Notes under the pieces: generated by a model
Seen by the model: the letters and a program-made list of their open reading frames with translations, nothing else
What the model was told of the DNA's origin: nothing
The model's database searches: none
From: Pseudomonas sp. RIT623
Lineage (GTDB): Bacteria > Pseudomonadota > Gammaproteobacteria > Pseudomonadales > Pseudomonadaceae
DNA length: 64,000 nucleotides
Direction of reading: 5' to 3'
Assembly (NCBI RefSeq): GCF_004519305.1
Contig: NZ_SOZA01000014.1
Location: 44,052-108,051, forward strand
Shown: positions 51,296-64,000 of the stretch, piece after piece
Numbering within the stretch: the stretch's first letter is position 1
Layout of the letters: each line of letters opens with the position of its first letter
Made by a program: the position numbers and the translations under genes

Positions 51296-52403
51296 GGGCC
51301 ACCTCCGCACGACGCGCGGCGCGCTTGAGGCGCAGCGGCTCCCAGTACATCAACCCGAGGCCGATCAGCAAGAACAGGGCATGGACCCACCAGATACCCA
51401 ACGAGAGGGGCAGCTTGCCCTTCTCCAGGGCGCCGCGCACGGAAATCAGCATTGTCAGATAAGCCATGTACAGGAGGATCGCCGGCAGCAGCTTGAGGAA
51501 GCGGCCCTGGCGGGGATTGACGCGCGACAGCGGCACGGCCAGCAGGGTGACCACGAACACCAGCAGCGGCAGCGATAGGCGCCACTGCAACTCGGCACGC
51601 TCGCGCACGCCGTCATGACCGATCAGGTCGCGGGTCGGGATCGCCTCGCGTTCGGTCACCTCCTGGGCGACCTCAGGCTTGGGCAGCAGCACGCCGTAGG
51701 TGTCGTACTTGATCGCGCGGTAGTCGGCCTGGCCGGGGTTGCCGTCGTAGCGGTAGCCGTTTTCCAGCACCAGGTAGCGGTTGCCGTCGGCCTGCACTTC
51801 CTGGTGGCCCTTCTCGGCGACCAGCACCGAAGGCGCGCGGTCCTTGGTCTTGTCCTGGTTGAAGCGCTTCTCGGAGATGAACACCCCGGCCAGGTTGACG
51901 CGGTCATCGGACAGTTGCTCGGTGTAGGTCACCCGCGAACCGTCACGCAGGGTCTGGAAACGCCCCGGCACCAGGGTGTCGAACTCGGTCAGGGCGTCCT
52001 GCTGGGCGATGATCTTCTGCACCTGGGCCACGCCCAGGGGGGCCAGGCTCAGGCTCAGCCAGGCCACCAGCAGGGCGATCAACGCCGCTGGCGCCATGGT
52101 CATCGCCAGCAGGCGCTGCTGGCTCATGCCGGTCGCCGAGAGCACGGTCATCTCGCTTTCGAGATACAGCCGGCCATAGGCCAGCAGGATGCCGAGGAAC
52201 AGCCCCAGCGGCAGGATCAGTTGCAGGAACCCCGGCAGGCGGAAGCCCATGATCATGAACAGCACGCTCGGGTCGAGCACGCCCTGGGCCGCCTGGGCCA
52301 GGTATTTGATGAAGCGCCCGCTCATGATGATCACCAGCAGCACGGCGCTGACGGCGCTCAAGGTCACCAGGACCTCGCGGGACAGATAACGAAAGACGAT
52401 CAA
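51288..52403 (-). CDS. lptF: LPS export permease LptF
   Basis: 371 residues, same family and topology as LptG (FRYLSREVLVTLSAVSAVLLVI at the N-terminus). TTG at 52403 is the best start: AGGAG lies 7 bases upstream, whereas the earlier in-frame GTG (52412) is too close to that site. Divergent from pepA, as is common in gammaproteobacteria. Confidence 0.93.
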   Translation of the reverse strand: MIVFRYLSREVLVTLSAVSAVLLVIIMSGRFIKYLAQAAQGVLDPSVLFMIMGFRLPGFLQLILPLGLFLGILLAYGRLYLESEMTVLSATGMSQQRLLAMTMAPAALIALLVAWLSLSLAPLGVAQVQKIIAQQDALTEFDTLVPGRFQTLRDGSRVTYTEQLSDDRVNLAGVFISEKRFNQDKTKDRAPSVLVAEKGHQEVQADGNRYLVLENGYRYDGNPGQADYRAIKYDTYGVLLPKPEVAQEVTEREAIPTRDLIGHDGVRERAELQWRLSLPLLVFVVTLLAVPLSRVNPRQGRFLKLLPAILLYMAYLTMLISVRGALEKGKLPLSLGIWWVHALFLLIGLGLMYWEPLRLKRAARRAEVARG

Positions 52404-52520
52404 ACCAGACACTCCTGGGTTGTCAGGGGCTCAAAGCCAGACGAACGATGCGGGCAGCCAAGCCCCATGCCGGTTCGCCAAGGCGAACCTCCATGTAAAA
52501 GTGCGCGCATTATCCTGTGA

Positions 52521-54188
<1,668 letters not shown>

Positions 54189-54240
54189 TGGCGCCCCACC
54201 GCTGGCGCCCTCGCGCGCCAGTGGCGGGCACTGACCGATC

Positions 54241-54669
54241 ATGAGCCAAGTCGATTTCTACATCCTGCCCACCGACGCCCTGTCGGCGCGGCTGGATTTC
54301 GCCTGCAAATTGTGTGAAAAGGCCTGGCGCCTCGGCCATCGGGTCTACCTGCATTGCCAGGACGAGGCGCAACGCAGCGAACTCGACCTGCGCCTGTGGC
54401 AGTTCAAGGGCGAGGCCTTCGTGCCGCACGACCCCGCCGAGCAACACCCGGACGCCATTGTCGCGCTGGGCATCGGCAGCGATGCCGGCGAACACCGTGA
54501 CCTGCTGATCAACCTGGGCGGCGCTGTCCCCACCTTCGTCGGCCAGTTCGAACGGGTCGCCGAGATCGTCGTCGAGGACTCGGCCATCCGCCTGGCCGCC
54601 CGCGAGCGATTCCGTTTCTACCGCGAACAGGGCTATGCTCTGCAAGACCACCGCTTACAGCGACTTTGA
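54241..54669 (+). CDS. holC: DNA polymerase III chi subunit
   Basis: 142 residues. Binds SSB and links it to the clamp loader via psi. Family N-terminus VDFYILPTDALSARLDFACKLCEKAW and the SSB-contact region HRVYLHCQDEAQRSELDLRLW. Lies between pepA and valS, its conserved neighbourhood. Confidence 0.94.
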   Translation: MSQVDFYILPTDALSARLDFACKLCEKAWRLGHRVYLHCQDEAQRSELDLRLWQFKGEAFVPHDPAEQHPDAIVALGIGSDAGEHRDLLINLGGAVPTFVGQFERVAEIVVEDSAIRLAARERFRFYREQGYALQDHRLQRL

Positions 54670-54674
54670 CGACG

Positions 54675-55037
54675 ATGGACAAGCAGCTGAACTCCCTCAC
54701 CCATTCCGCCCACCTGCTCGACGACCTCGAATCGATTCGCGAGCTGCTGGGTGACGCCGACCTGCAACCGCCCCTGCTGACCGAAACGGTGGAGCAGATC
54801 CCGTTGTTGCTCGACGAACCCGCCGGCACTGCGCCGGTCGCCACGCCAGCACCCGCGCCCGAAGAAGATGCCCAGACCCGCCGCCAGGACACCCTGCTGC
54901 ACCTGGACGCCGAGCTGCGCACCGCCGCACAGCAGATCATGCAGGACGTGATCAACGACTTCACCCCGCATATCGAAACCGAGATCAAGCGCCGCCTCGA
55001 TGCGCGGCTGGAGCGGTTGCTCAAGCGTTCCGAGTGA
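54675..55037 (+). CDS. Hypothetical acidic protein downstream of holC
   Basis: 120 residues, not recognised. N-terminal region SAHLLDDLESIRELLGDADLQPPLL, a Pro/Ala/Glu linker (about 52-70), then a predicted amphipathic helix (LLHLDAELRTAAQQIMQDVINDFTPHIETEIKRRLDARLERLL) suited to a coiled coil or partner binding. It starts 5 bases after the holC stop, so it is probably co-translated with holC; a role near the polymerase is only an inference. Confidence 0.78.
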   Translation: MDKQLNSLTHSAHLLDDLESIRELLGDADLQPPLLTETVEQIPLLLDEPAGTAPVATPAPAPEEDAQTRRQDTLLHLDAELRTAAQQIMQDVINDFTPHIETEIKRRLDARLERLLKRSE

Positions 55038-55041
55038 CTCT

Positions 55042-55150
55042 CTGGGGCCGCTTCGCGGCCCTTTCGCGGCACAAGGCCGCTCCTACAGGAGATCGCGTTC
55101 CCCTGTAGGAGCGGCCTTGTGCCGCGAAAGGGCTGCAAAGCAGCCCCGGC
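55042..55150. repeat. REP pair upstream of valS
   Basis: GGGGCCGCTTCGCGGCCC... and TGTAGGAGCGGCCTTGTGCC..., main class, opposed, filling most of the gap. Confidence 0.9.
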
Positions 55151-55225
55151 GCCTGTCGCCTCAACCTCCTGCGTTGGTTATACTTCCCGGCTTTCCCGAA
55201 CAAATGCCATAGGGTCCCGCCGCGC

Positions 55226-58072
<2,847 letters not shown>

Positions 58073-58087
58073 CAACCTGATAGACCG

Positions 58088-58213
58088 CTGGGGCCGCGTT
58101 GCGGCCCTTTCGCGACACAAGGCCGCTCCTACAGGAACGGCGCCGGATCGAGAGGCGCCGCTATCCTGTAGGAGCGGCCTTGTGTCGCGAAAGGGCTGCA
58201 AAGCAGCCCCAGG
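58088..58213. repeat. REP pair between valS and rlmF
   Basis: CTGGGGCCGCGTTGCGGCCC... and CTGTAGGAGCGGCCTTGTGTC... as opposed elements with a GGCGCC-containing centre. The GTGTCGCGAAAGG variant, like the pair after leuA. Confidence 0.9.
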
Positions 58214-58235
58214 GCCTGCAACACCGGATCCGACC

Positions 58236-59186
58236 ATGACCAACAAACCCACCCTGCACCCACGCAACCGCCACCAGGGCCGCTACGATTTCCCGGCACT
58301 GATCAAGGCCCACCCGGACCTCGCCCGTTTCACCATCACCAACCCCCACGGCAAGCCCAGCATCGACTTCGCCAACCCCGAAGCCGTGCGGGTGTTCAAC
58401 CGCGCCCTGCTCAAAGCCCAGTACGCCATCCAGCACTGGGACATCCCCGCCGATTACCTGTGCCCGCCGATCCCTGGCCGCGCCGACTACATCCACGTGC
58501 TGGCCGACCTGCTGGCCGAGGACAATCGCGGCGAAATCCCCCGTGGCTCCCAGGTCCGCGCGCTGGATGTCGGCGTCGGCGCCAACTGCATCTACCCGCT
58601 GCTTGGCCACAGTGACTATCGCTGGCGCTTCCTGGGCTCGGACATCGACAGCGTCGCCCTGGCGTCGGCCAAGGCCATCGTCCAGGCCAACAAGCTCGAC
58701 AAGGCCATTGGCCTGCGCCTGCAACCTGAGCGCAAGTACATCCTCAGCGGCCTGCTGCAGGCCGACGAGCGCTTTGAGCTGACCCTGTGCAACCCGCCCT
58801 TCCACGCCTCGCGCGAGGAAGCCACCCGCGGCAGCCAACGCAAGTGGAAGAACCTCGGCAAGCAGGACCCCAAGCGCAAGCTGCCGGTACTGAACTTTGG
58901 CGGGCAGAACAATGAACTGTGGTGCGAAGGCGGCGAGATCCGCTTCGTCAGCCAACTGGTCGCCGAAAGCGCGCAGTACGCGGCCCAGGTGCTGTGGTTC
59001 ACCAGCCTGGTATCCAAGGCCAGCAACCTGCCGGGCATCGAGGCGGCCCTGAAGAAGACCGGGGTGAAGGCCCTGCGCATCGTCGAGATGGGCCAGGGGC
59101 AGAAGCAGAGCCGCATGGTCGCCTGGAGCTTCCATGACGACGCGGCACGCCAGCAATGGCATGCCTTGCGTAAATCGCAGGCATGA
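58236..59186 (+). CDS. rlmF: 23S rRNA (adenine-1618-N6)-methyltransferase
   Basis: 316 residues. N6-adenine methyltransferase of the RlmF (YbiN) type: N-terminal [19 protein letters not shown]-binding [15 protein letters not shown], catalytic [11 protein letters not shown] at 58236 chosen as the first residue of the conserved N-terminus. Convergent with the HU gene, sharing a terminator. Confidence 0.93.
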   Translation: MTNKPTLHPRNRHQGRYDFPALIKAHPDLARFTITNPHGKPSIDFANPEAVRVFNRALLKAQYAIQHWDIPADYLCPPIPGRADYIHVLADLLAEDNRGEIPRGSQVRALDVGVGANCIYPLLGHSDYRWRFLGSDIDSVALASAKAIVQANKLDKAIGLRLQPERKYILSGLLQADERFELTLCNPPFHASREEATRGSQRKWKNLGKQDPKRKLPVLNFGGQNNELWCEGGEIRFVSQLVAESAQYAAQVLWFTSLVSKASNLPGIEAALKKTGVKALRIVEMGQGQKQSRMVAWSFHDDAARQQWHALRKSQA

Positions 59187-59221
59187 AAAAACCGCGCCCG
59201 GGCAAGCCGGGCGCGGTTTCG
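59185..59221. terminator. Bidirectional terminator between rlmF and HU gene
   Basis: AACCGCGCCCGG GCAAG CCGGGCGCGGTT with A5 to the left and TTTCG to the right. It begins directly at the rlmF stop codon, 13 bases from the end of the HU gene. Confidence 0.85.
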
Positions 59222-59233
59222 TCAAATCAACAA

Positions 59234-59515
59234 TTACTTGTTGATCGAGTCGGTCAGCACTTTGGCTGGAACGAACTTGACGACTTTCTTGGCAGCGATT
59301 TCGATGGCGGCGCCAGTCGAAGGGTTGCGGCCAGTGCGGGCAGGACGCTCGGTGACTTTCAGTTTGCCGATGCCTGGCAGGGTGATTTCAGCGCCGTTTT
59401 CCAGTTGGTCGGCGACGATCTGGCCCAGTTGCTCCAGTGCAGCACGCGCGGTGGTTTTCGGCGCGTCGATGGATTCAGCGATATCGGCAATCAGTTGGTC
59501 TTTGGTCAGTGCCAT
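59234..59515 (-). CDS. hupN: HU-family DNA-binding protein
   Basis: 93 residues. Histone-like nucleoid protein that bends DNA; the beta-arm motif [12 protein letters not shown] and the dimerisation helices ([27 protein letters not shown]) are intact. Genomic position next to yejK matches the hupN paralogue of P. putida (recalled synteny). Strong GGAAGGAA site. Confidence 0.92.
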   Translation of the reverse strand: MALTKDQLIADIAESIDAPKTTARAALEQLGQIVADQLENGAEITLPGIGKLKVTERPARTGRNPSTGAAIEIAAKKVVKFVPAKVLTDSINK

Positions 59516-59906
59516 GGTGGTGTTCCTTCCCTATCAAATTCAGAGGTTGTGCAGCGTGCTTGTCGGTGGTCGGGCCAGCCCGGGACATTCCAGAGGCCGC
59601 GTCGATCGCGTATGTAGATACGCAAATCGGCGTTTGGTTCGACACCCCGCAAGCGATCTGCCAGCAATGCGCCACCCAAGGGGCGCAAGACCGCGCAAAG
59701 CTACCACAGGAATCGATAAATATCCGCTATCGACACTGATTTTGTGCAGGTTTTTCGGGGGTTTCAGAAAAAACCGCAAAAAGTTGAACAAAAAACGAAC
59801 AACCGGCATTTCCGCCAACATCTGGCCACTGCACCGCCCTCCCCCTGAGGTAAACTTAACGCCTTTTGCAGCGCGGCCCCATGCCGCCCTTTACCCCGAG
59901 AATTCC
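59516..59906. promoter_or_regulatory. hupN/yejK divergent intergenic region (391 bases)
   Basis: No gene seen. A hairpin GCGCC-ACCCAAGG-GGCGC at about 59669-59687 and a CGATA/TATCG inverted repeat (59713-59733) lie in the middle. An A-rich block (59765-59803) stands out. GAGGTAAACTTAACG (59847-59861) may be the yejK -10 region. Confidence 0.4.
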
Positions 59907-60914
59907 ATGCCAATCCGTCATTGCATCGTTCACCTGATCGACAAGAAGCCCGATGGCAGCCCCGCCGTGCTCCATGCCCGCGACAGCGAACTGGTAGCCT
60001 CCGACGCCATCGAGAACCTGCTGGCCGACCTCAACGACAGCTACAACGCCAAACAGGGCAAGGCCTGGGGCTTTTTCCATGGCGAGTCCGGCGCCTACCC
60101 GTTCAGTGGCTGGCTCAAGCAGTACCAGGACGGGGAAAGGGACTTCGCCAGCTTCAGCCGTGTCGCTGTCGAGCACCTGCAAAAACTGATGGAAGAGTCC
60201 AACCTGTCCACCGGCGGGCACGTGCTATTCGCCCATTACCAGCAAGGCATGACCGAGTACCTGGCCATCGCCCTGCTGCACCACAGCGAAGGCGTGGCGG
60301 TGAACGCCGAGCTGGACGTCACCCCATCGCGCCATCTGGACCTGGGCCAGTTGCACCTGGCGGCGCGGGTCAACCTTTCGGAGTGGAAGAACAACCAGCA
60401 CTCCAAGCAGTACATCTCGTTCATCAAGGGCAAGAACGGCAAGAAGGTCTCGGACTACTTCCGCGACTTCATCGGCTGCCAGGAGGGCGTCGACGGCCCG
60501 GGTGAAACCCGGACCCTGCTCAAGGCGTTCAGCGATTTCGTCGAAAAGGAAGACCTGCCGGAAGAAGCCGCCCGGGAGAAGACCCAGACCCTGGTCGACT
60601 ACGCCACCACACAGACCAAACTGGGCGAACCCATGGCGCTGGAGGAGCTCTCCAGCCTGATCGACGAGGACCGCCCCGAGGCGTTTTTCGACCACATTCG
60701 CAACAGTGACTATGGCCTGTCGCCGGAGATCCCGGCCGACAAGCGCACCCTCAACCAGTTCCGCCGCTTCACCGGGCGCGCAGAAGGGCTATCGATCAGT
60801 TTCGAGGCACATCTGCTGGGCTCGAAGGTGGAATATGACGAAGAGGCCGGCACGCTGGTGATCAAGGGCCTGCCAACCCAGTTGATCGACCAGCTCAAGC
60901 GCCGCAAGGACTGA
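59907..60914 (+). CDS. yejK: Nucleoid-associated protein YejK/NdpA
   Basis: 335 residues. Family-typical N-terminus [17 protein letters not shown] and the segments [17 protein letters not shown] and [29 protein letters not shown]. Nucleoid-associated in E. coli; molecular role unclear. Divergent from a HU gene, another nucleoid protein. Confidence 0.93.
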   Translation: MPIRHCIVHLIDKKPDGSPAVLHARDSELVASDAIENLLADLNDSYNAKQGKAWGFFHGESGAYPFSGWLKQYQDGERDFASFSRVAVEHLQKLMEESNLSTGGHVLFAHYQQGMTEYLAIALLHHSEGVAVNAELDVTPSRHLDLGQLHLAARVNLSEWKNNQHSKQYISFIKGKNGKKVSDYFRDFIGCQEGVDGPGETRTLLKAFSDFVEKEDLPEEAAREKTQTLVDYATTQTKLGEPMALEELSSLIDEDRPEAFFDHIRNSDYGLSPEIPADKRTLNQFRRFTGRAEGLSISFEAHLLGSKVEYDEEAGTLVIKGLPTQLIDQLKRRKD

Positions 60915-60931
60915 GCTGACGCTTGCCGTTC

Positions 60932-60957
60932 CTGTGGGAGCCAGCTGGCTCCTACAA
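60932..60957. repeat. Mini-REP palindrome
   Basis: TGTGGGAGCCAGCTGGCTCCTACA: collapsed form of the GAGCCAGC class in which the two arms meet without the usual centre, between the convergent yejK and GIY-YIG genes. Confidence 0.7.
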
Positions 60958-61248
60958 GGTGTCCTGCGTCTGGGCGAAAGCAACCACCAACGCCTCCTTC
61001 GCCGCCTTGCGCAGCTTCTTCACCAACCGCTCTTGGCGCAGCGCCTCGCCCTTGTCGGGCCACTGCTCGACGTAAACCAGCGCTTGTGCCGGGCTGGTCT
61101 TGAAATATCGGGCGCCCTGCCCTTTCTGGTGCTTGATGAATCGCCGCTGCGGGTCATCGCTGATACCGCAGTACAGCGAGCCATTGGCGGCACGCACCAG
61201 GTAGACGTACCAGGGTTTGCAGTCGGGGGAAGGCGCTGTTTCGCTCAC
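60952..61248 (-). CDS. GIY-YIG nuclease-domain protein (YhbQ type)
   Basis: 98 residues. [37 protein letters not shown] is the GIY-YIG core with the catalytic-type Arg and the C-terminal Glu/Lys helix. UPF0213/YhbQ-like; physiological substrate unknown. The frame begins with GTG at 61248 and no strong ribosome binding site. Its 3' end enters the mini-REP. Confidence 0.88.
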   Translation of the reverse strand: MSETAPSPDCKPWYVYLVRAANGSLYCGISDDPQRRFIKHQKGQGARYFKTSPAQALVYVEQWPDKGEALRQERLVKKLRKAAKEALVVAFAQTQDTL

Positions 61249-61291
61249 GGCTCGGTTCGGTGCAACGGAAGAAGGTCGCCAGCTTAACGCC

Positions 61292-61750
61292 TCAGCGCGC
61301 CTGCTGGAATGCGCGAAGCCCCTTGAACGCCTGCTGGCGCACCTTGTTCTGTAACATCGGCGTCCAGCCCAGCAGCACGCCCGGCATGCCCAGTGCCTGG
61401 CGCGACCAGCGCCACAGGTCGAAGGTATCGTCGTGCTGGCAAATCAGCCCGTCGCGAATCACGAAGCGTGCCTGGATATCGTTGACCACCACCCGCCCGG
61501 TCTGGCTGAACAGGTAGGTGGCCACCCAGTGCGCGCCATCGCTGCGCACGTCGTCGAAGGTCAGGGTGAAGTCCTTGGCGCGGGTGGTGAGCATCCGCCA
61601 TATGTCGCCCGCGTCGTGCCCGCGCAGAGTGCCAAAGACCGGGTCGCTGAAGACGACATCATCGCTGTAGCAGGCCACCATGGCCTCGGCGTCCAGGCAT
61701 TGGAAGGCCTGGTAGAAACGGGTGATCAGGGCGCTGTTGGCATCGCTCAT
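61292..61750 (-). CDS. SnoaL-like / NTF2-fold protein
   Basis: 152 residues. NTF2-like cone fold: [47 protein letters not shown] followed by strands with [28 protein letters not shown]. Family members are ketosteroid isomerase-like enzymes or ligand-binding proteins; function here unknown. ATG at 61750 chosen; the longer frame lacks family character. Confidence 0.85.
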   Translation of the reverse strand: MSDANSALITRFYQAFQCLDAEAMVACYSDDVVFSDPVFGTLRGHDAGDIWRMLTTRAKDFTLTFDDVRSDGAHWVATYLFSQTGRVVVNDIQARFVIRDGLICQHDDTFDLWRWSRQALGMPGVLLGWTPMLQNKVRQQAFKGLRAFQQAR

Positions 61751-61855
61751 GGACTGTTCCTGCGCAAGGTGCGAAACCCGCAAGATACTGTCTGGATGCC
61801 CGCAACACCATGCCCATTCGCCTCGTGAATGACGATCACGGGGCAAGCCAGTTCC

Positions 61856-63136
61856 TTAAACGTGCTCGCTGCTGACCTGCACATGCAGTGCTCGCACGGC
61901 GCCGAGACCGAACAGGATCGCGCCGATACCCAGCACCGCGAAGATCCAGCCCACCGCGCTCCAGCCACCGGTCAGATCATGCACCAGCCCCACCGCGAAT
62001 GGCCCCATGGATGCCAGCGTATAGCCCACGCCCTGGGCCATGCTCGACAGGTTCGCCGCCACATGAGCGTCCTTGGAGCGCAGCACGATCAGGGTCAGTG
62101 CCAGGGCGAAGGTACCGCCCTGCCCCAGCCCGAGCAGAATCGCCCAGCCCCACAGGCCCTCGATCGGTGCATACAGGCAGCCGAACAGCCCAGCCAGGGT
62201 CACCAGCATCACGATCACGATGGCCAGCCGCTGGTCCTTGCCGCGCGTCGCCAACCAAGGCGCGCTCAAGGCGCTGACCAATTGCACGATCACCGACCCC
62301 GACAGTACCAGTCCTGCCTCGGTCGGGCTCAGGCCACGACCGATGAGGATCGACGGCAGCCAGCCGAACACGATATAGGCCAGCGACGACTGCAGCCCCA
62401 TGTACAGGGTGACCTGCCAGGCCAGCGGGTCGCGCCACAGCCCACGCACCCGGTAGGCGGCCTTGTGCAGCCCGTGGCCCTGGCGCGCCTGGGGCAACCA
62501 CACCAGCATCGCCAGCAAGGCCGGAAGCAGCCAGAAGCCCAGGCCAATGGCCCAGCTATCGTCGAAGTGCCGGGTCAAGGGCACGGTGGCGCCGGCAGCC
62601 ATGGCCGCGCCCAGGCACAGCGCCATGGTGTAGACCCCGGTCAGGGTACCGGCGTGCTGCGGGAAGTCGCGCTTGACGATACCGGGCAATAGCACGCCGA
62701 TGATGCCGATACTGGCCCCGGCCATCAGGCTGCCGAGGAAAACCCCGGCGCTCCCCAGCGTGCTGCGCACCAGGATGCCCAGGGCCAGGGTCAGGAGGAT
62801 GCCGAGGATCACCCGCTCGCTGCCGAAACGCCGCGCCAGGACCGGCGCCAGCGGTGCGAAAAGCCCCAGGCACAATACTGGCAGGGTGGTCAGTAGGCCT
62901 GCTTGCGAGGCATTCAGGCCCAAGCCCGCGCTGACCTGGCCGAGCACGGGCGCCATGCTCGACAGTGCCGGGCGCAGGTTCAGCGCCACCAGCACCAGCC
63001 CCAGCAGCAGCAACCAGGGCCGGCGCAGCACAACGGGTTGCTGCTGGACCTGCTCGTCGTCGGCTTCGGCGTCGATCAACAGCTCTTCAAGTTCCGCCTC
63101 GCGCTGGGCGGTGTCGTGGTTCGTTCGTTCGGCCAT
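61856..63136 (-). CDS. MFS transporter, CynX/NimT type
   Basis: 426 residues with 12 membrane helices and a charged N-terminal tail (about 45 residues, AELEELLIDAEADDEQV). LNLRPALSSMAPVLGQVSAGLGL is the family's signature (cyanate or 2-nitroimidazole transporters), but the substrate is unknown. The start at 63136 lies inside a 13-base gap after the GntR gene, so the regulator and transporter form one transcription unit. Confidence 0.9.
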   Translation of the reverse strand: MAERTNHDTAQREAELEELLIDAEADDEQVQQQPVVLRRPWLLLLGLVLVALNLRPALSSMAPVLGQVSAGLGLNASQAGLLTTLPVLCLGLFAPLAPVLARRFGSERVILGILLTLALGILVRSTLGSAGVFLGSLMAGASIGIIGVLLPGIVKRDFPQHAGTLTGVYTMALCLGAAMAAGATVPLTRHFDDSWAIGLGFWLLPALLAMLVWLPQARQGHGLHKAAYRVRGLWRDPLAWQVTLYMGLQSSLAYIVFGWLPSILIGRGLSPTEAGLVLSGSVIVQLVSALSAPWLATRGKDQRLAIVIVMLVTLAGLFGCLYAPIEGLWGWAILLGLGQGGTFALALTLIVLRSKDAHVAANLSSMAQGVGYTLASMGPFAVGLVHDLTGGWSAVGWIFAVLGIGAILFGLGAVRALHVQVSSEHV

Positions 63137-63149
63137 GGCCTTCTCGCTG

Positions 63150-63797
63150 TCAGGATTCGATGAGGGTCCGGCTAAGGTGCTTGGCCCGTTCCGGATCACG
63201 TTGTTCGAGGGCGTCGACGATCTCTGCGTGCAGGTCGAACACGGCCTGGCAGCGGGGAACGGTGGACATGTTGTGTTGCAGGGCGGCGGCCACCACGCCG
63301 GAGAAATAGCGGTAGAGCTCGCTCAGCGCGGGGTTGTGGGCGGCGTCGACCAGCAGCTGGTGAAACTGGATGTCGCAGGCGACGTAGGCGGGGATATCGC
63401 TGTGAAAATGCGCGGCGCTGTGTTGCAGGGCTTCGCGCAGTTGCTGTAGGTCGTGCTCGGTGCGGCGCAGGGCGGCCAGGCCGATGGCTTCGGCCTCGAG
63501 GATGTGGCGGGTTTCGCGGGCGTGTTCGACGGTGCAGCGGGACATGGCCTGGACGGCTTGCAGCGGGTCGGAGACGGTACGCAGGTAGCTGCCGTCGCCC
63601 TGGCGGATTTCCACCAGGCCGCTGAAGGCCAGGACGCGCATGGCTTCACGCACGGTGTTGCGGCTGATGCCCAGGTCGCTGGCCAGCTCGGGTTCGGTGG
63701 GCAGACGTTGACCTACCGACCAGGTGCCCATGGCGATGCGGTCGCGGAGCTGGTCTACGGCTTGTTCTACCAGGGAGCGCTTGGTTAGTTGAGACAC
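63150..63797 (-). CDS. GntR-family regulator (FadR/FCD subfamily)
   Basis: 215 residues. Winged helix-turn-helix (LRDRIAMGTWSVGQRLPTEPELASDLGISRNTVREAMRVLAFSGLVEIRQGDGSYL) and a C-terminal all-helical FCD domain with the metal-binding His pattern (DIQFHQLLVDAAHNPAL, FDLHAEIVDAL). GTG start at 63797 without a convincing ribosome binding site. It probably controls the co-transcribed transporter. Confidence 0.92.
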   Translation of the reverse strand: MSQLTKRSLVEQAVDQLRDRIAMGTWSVGQRLPTEPELASDLGISRNTVREAMRVLAFSGLVEIRQGDGSYLRTVSDPLQAVQAMSRCTVEHARETRHILEAEAIGLAALRRTEHDLQQLREALQHSAAHFHSDIPAYVACDIQFHQLLVDAAHNPALSELYRYFSGVVAAALQHNMSTVPRCQAVFDLHAEIVDALEQRDPERAKHLSRTLIES

Positions 63798-63960
63798 TTA
63801 GCGGGAACGTCCAGTCATCGGATGAATTTTTTGGGACGATAGCGGGTTGGGGGGGAGGAGGCAAGGGTTTGGGTTTGGGTTCGACAGCGATTGTTTTGAT
63901 TTTTTTATGATCATTCGAAGATTATGTCGACAGTTAGTCACCTTTTCGCCCTTACGGCGA

Positions 63961-63988
63961 CCTACTTTTGCACGCGGGCAAAAGTAGG
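63961..63988. repeat. 11-bp inverted repeat at the right edge
   Basis: CCTACTTTTGC (63961-63971) and GCAAAAGTAGG (63978-63988) with a 6-base centre, preceded by CGCCCTTACGGCG, another small palindrome (63949-63961). Possibly part of a larger repeat that continues outside the window. Confidence 0.6.
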
Positions 63989-64000
63989 CAAAAACCGCTG

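Noticed and set aside
63950..64000. Terminal inverted repeat of a mobile element at the right edge
   Set aside because: Only one 11-bp palindrome is visible and no transposase is in view; the sequence ends before this can be judged.

Overview
The window is about 64 kb of high-GC chromosomal DNA from a fluorescent pseudomonad, almost certainly of the Pseudomonas putida group. The evidence is the gene order (guaB to the leuA/eda/pgl/zwf/hexR block, gts/oprB glucose uptake, edd-glk-gltR-gtrS, arcDABC, gcsR-gcv, valS and hup; as I recall, this is the order in P. putida KT2440), the Entner-Doudoroff-only glucose catabolism, and the many P. putida-type REP palindromes. I see no rRNA, tRNA, prophage, insertion sequence, CRISPR array or integron. 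This is core genome, and most of the novelty lies in regulatory DNA and a few unusual proteins.

Layout. 1-8.1 kb: the 3'-truncated guaB, a small CxxC protein, a TauE-type permease divergent from a LysR regulator, xseA, an M23 peptidase and leuA with a possible leader peptide. 8.3-26.7 kb: the glucose regulon. It holds zwf-pgl-eda divergent from hexR; gtsABCD-oprB-mutarotase for outer and inner membrane glucose uptake; an AGE-family sugar isomerase; edd-glk-gltR-gtrS; and gap-1 divergent from edd. HexR-type operators lie in the edd/gap-1 and zwf/hexR gaps. A shared 18-bp motif precedes both the isomerase gene and gtsA. Crc/Hfq-type A-rich motifs sit at four of the ribosome binding sites.

26.9-32.5 kb: a Fur-boxed ECF sigma / FecR anti-sigma / TonB transducer-receptor / heme oxygenase cluster for heme uptake and breakdown, then a DUF454 membrane protein and a CoA-transferase-like protein with an apparently permuted domain order. 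34-41 kb: the arginine deiminase pathway arcDABC with an Anr-type promoter, plus a second, divergent arcD paralogue and a DUF5064 gene. 41.2-49 kb: the sigma-54 activator GcsR and its target operon gcvH-gcvP-sdaA-gcvT, with three tandem GcsR-type boxes and a -24/-12 promoter.

49-64 kb: a cold-shock protein, an RDD protein, lptF-lptG divergent from pepA, holC, a small hypothetical gene, valS, rlmF convergent with a HU gene, yejK, a GIY-YIG protein, a SnoaL-like protein, a CynX-type transporter and a FadR-type GntR regulator. REP pairs (two sequence classes) fill many 3' intergenic gaps and also sit inside the gts and gcv operons.

All calls are from reading the sequence. No database search was run, and statements about families are recalled knowledge.
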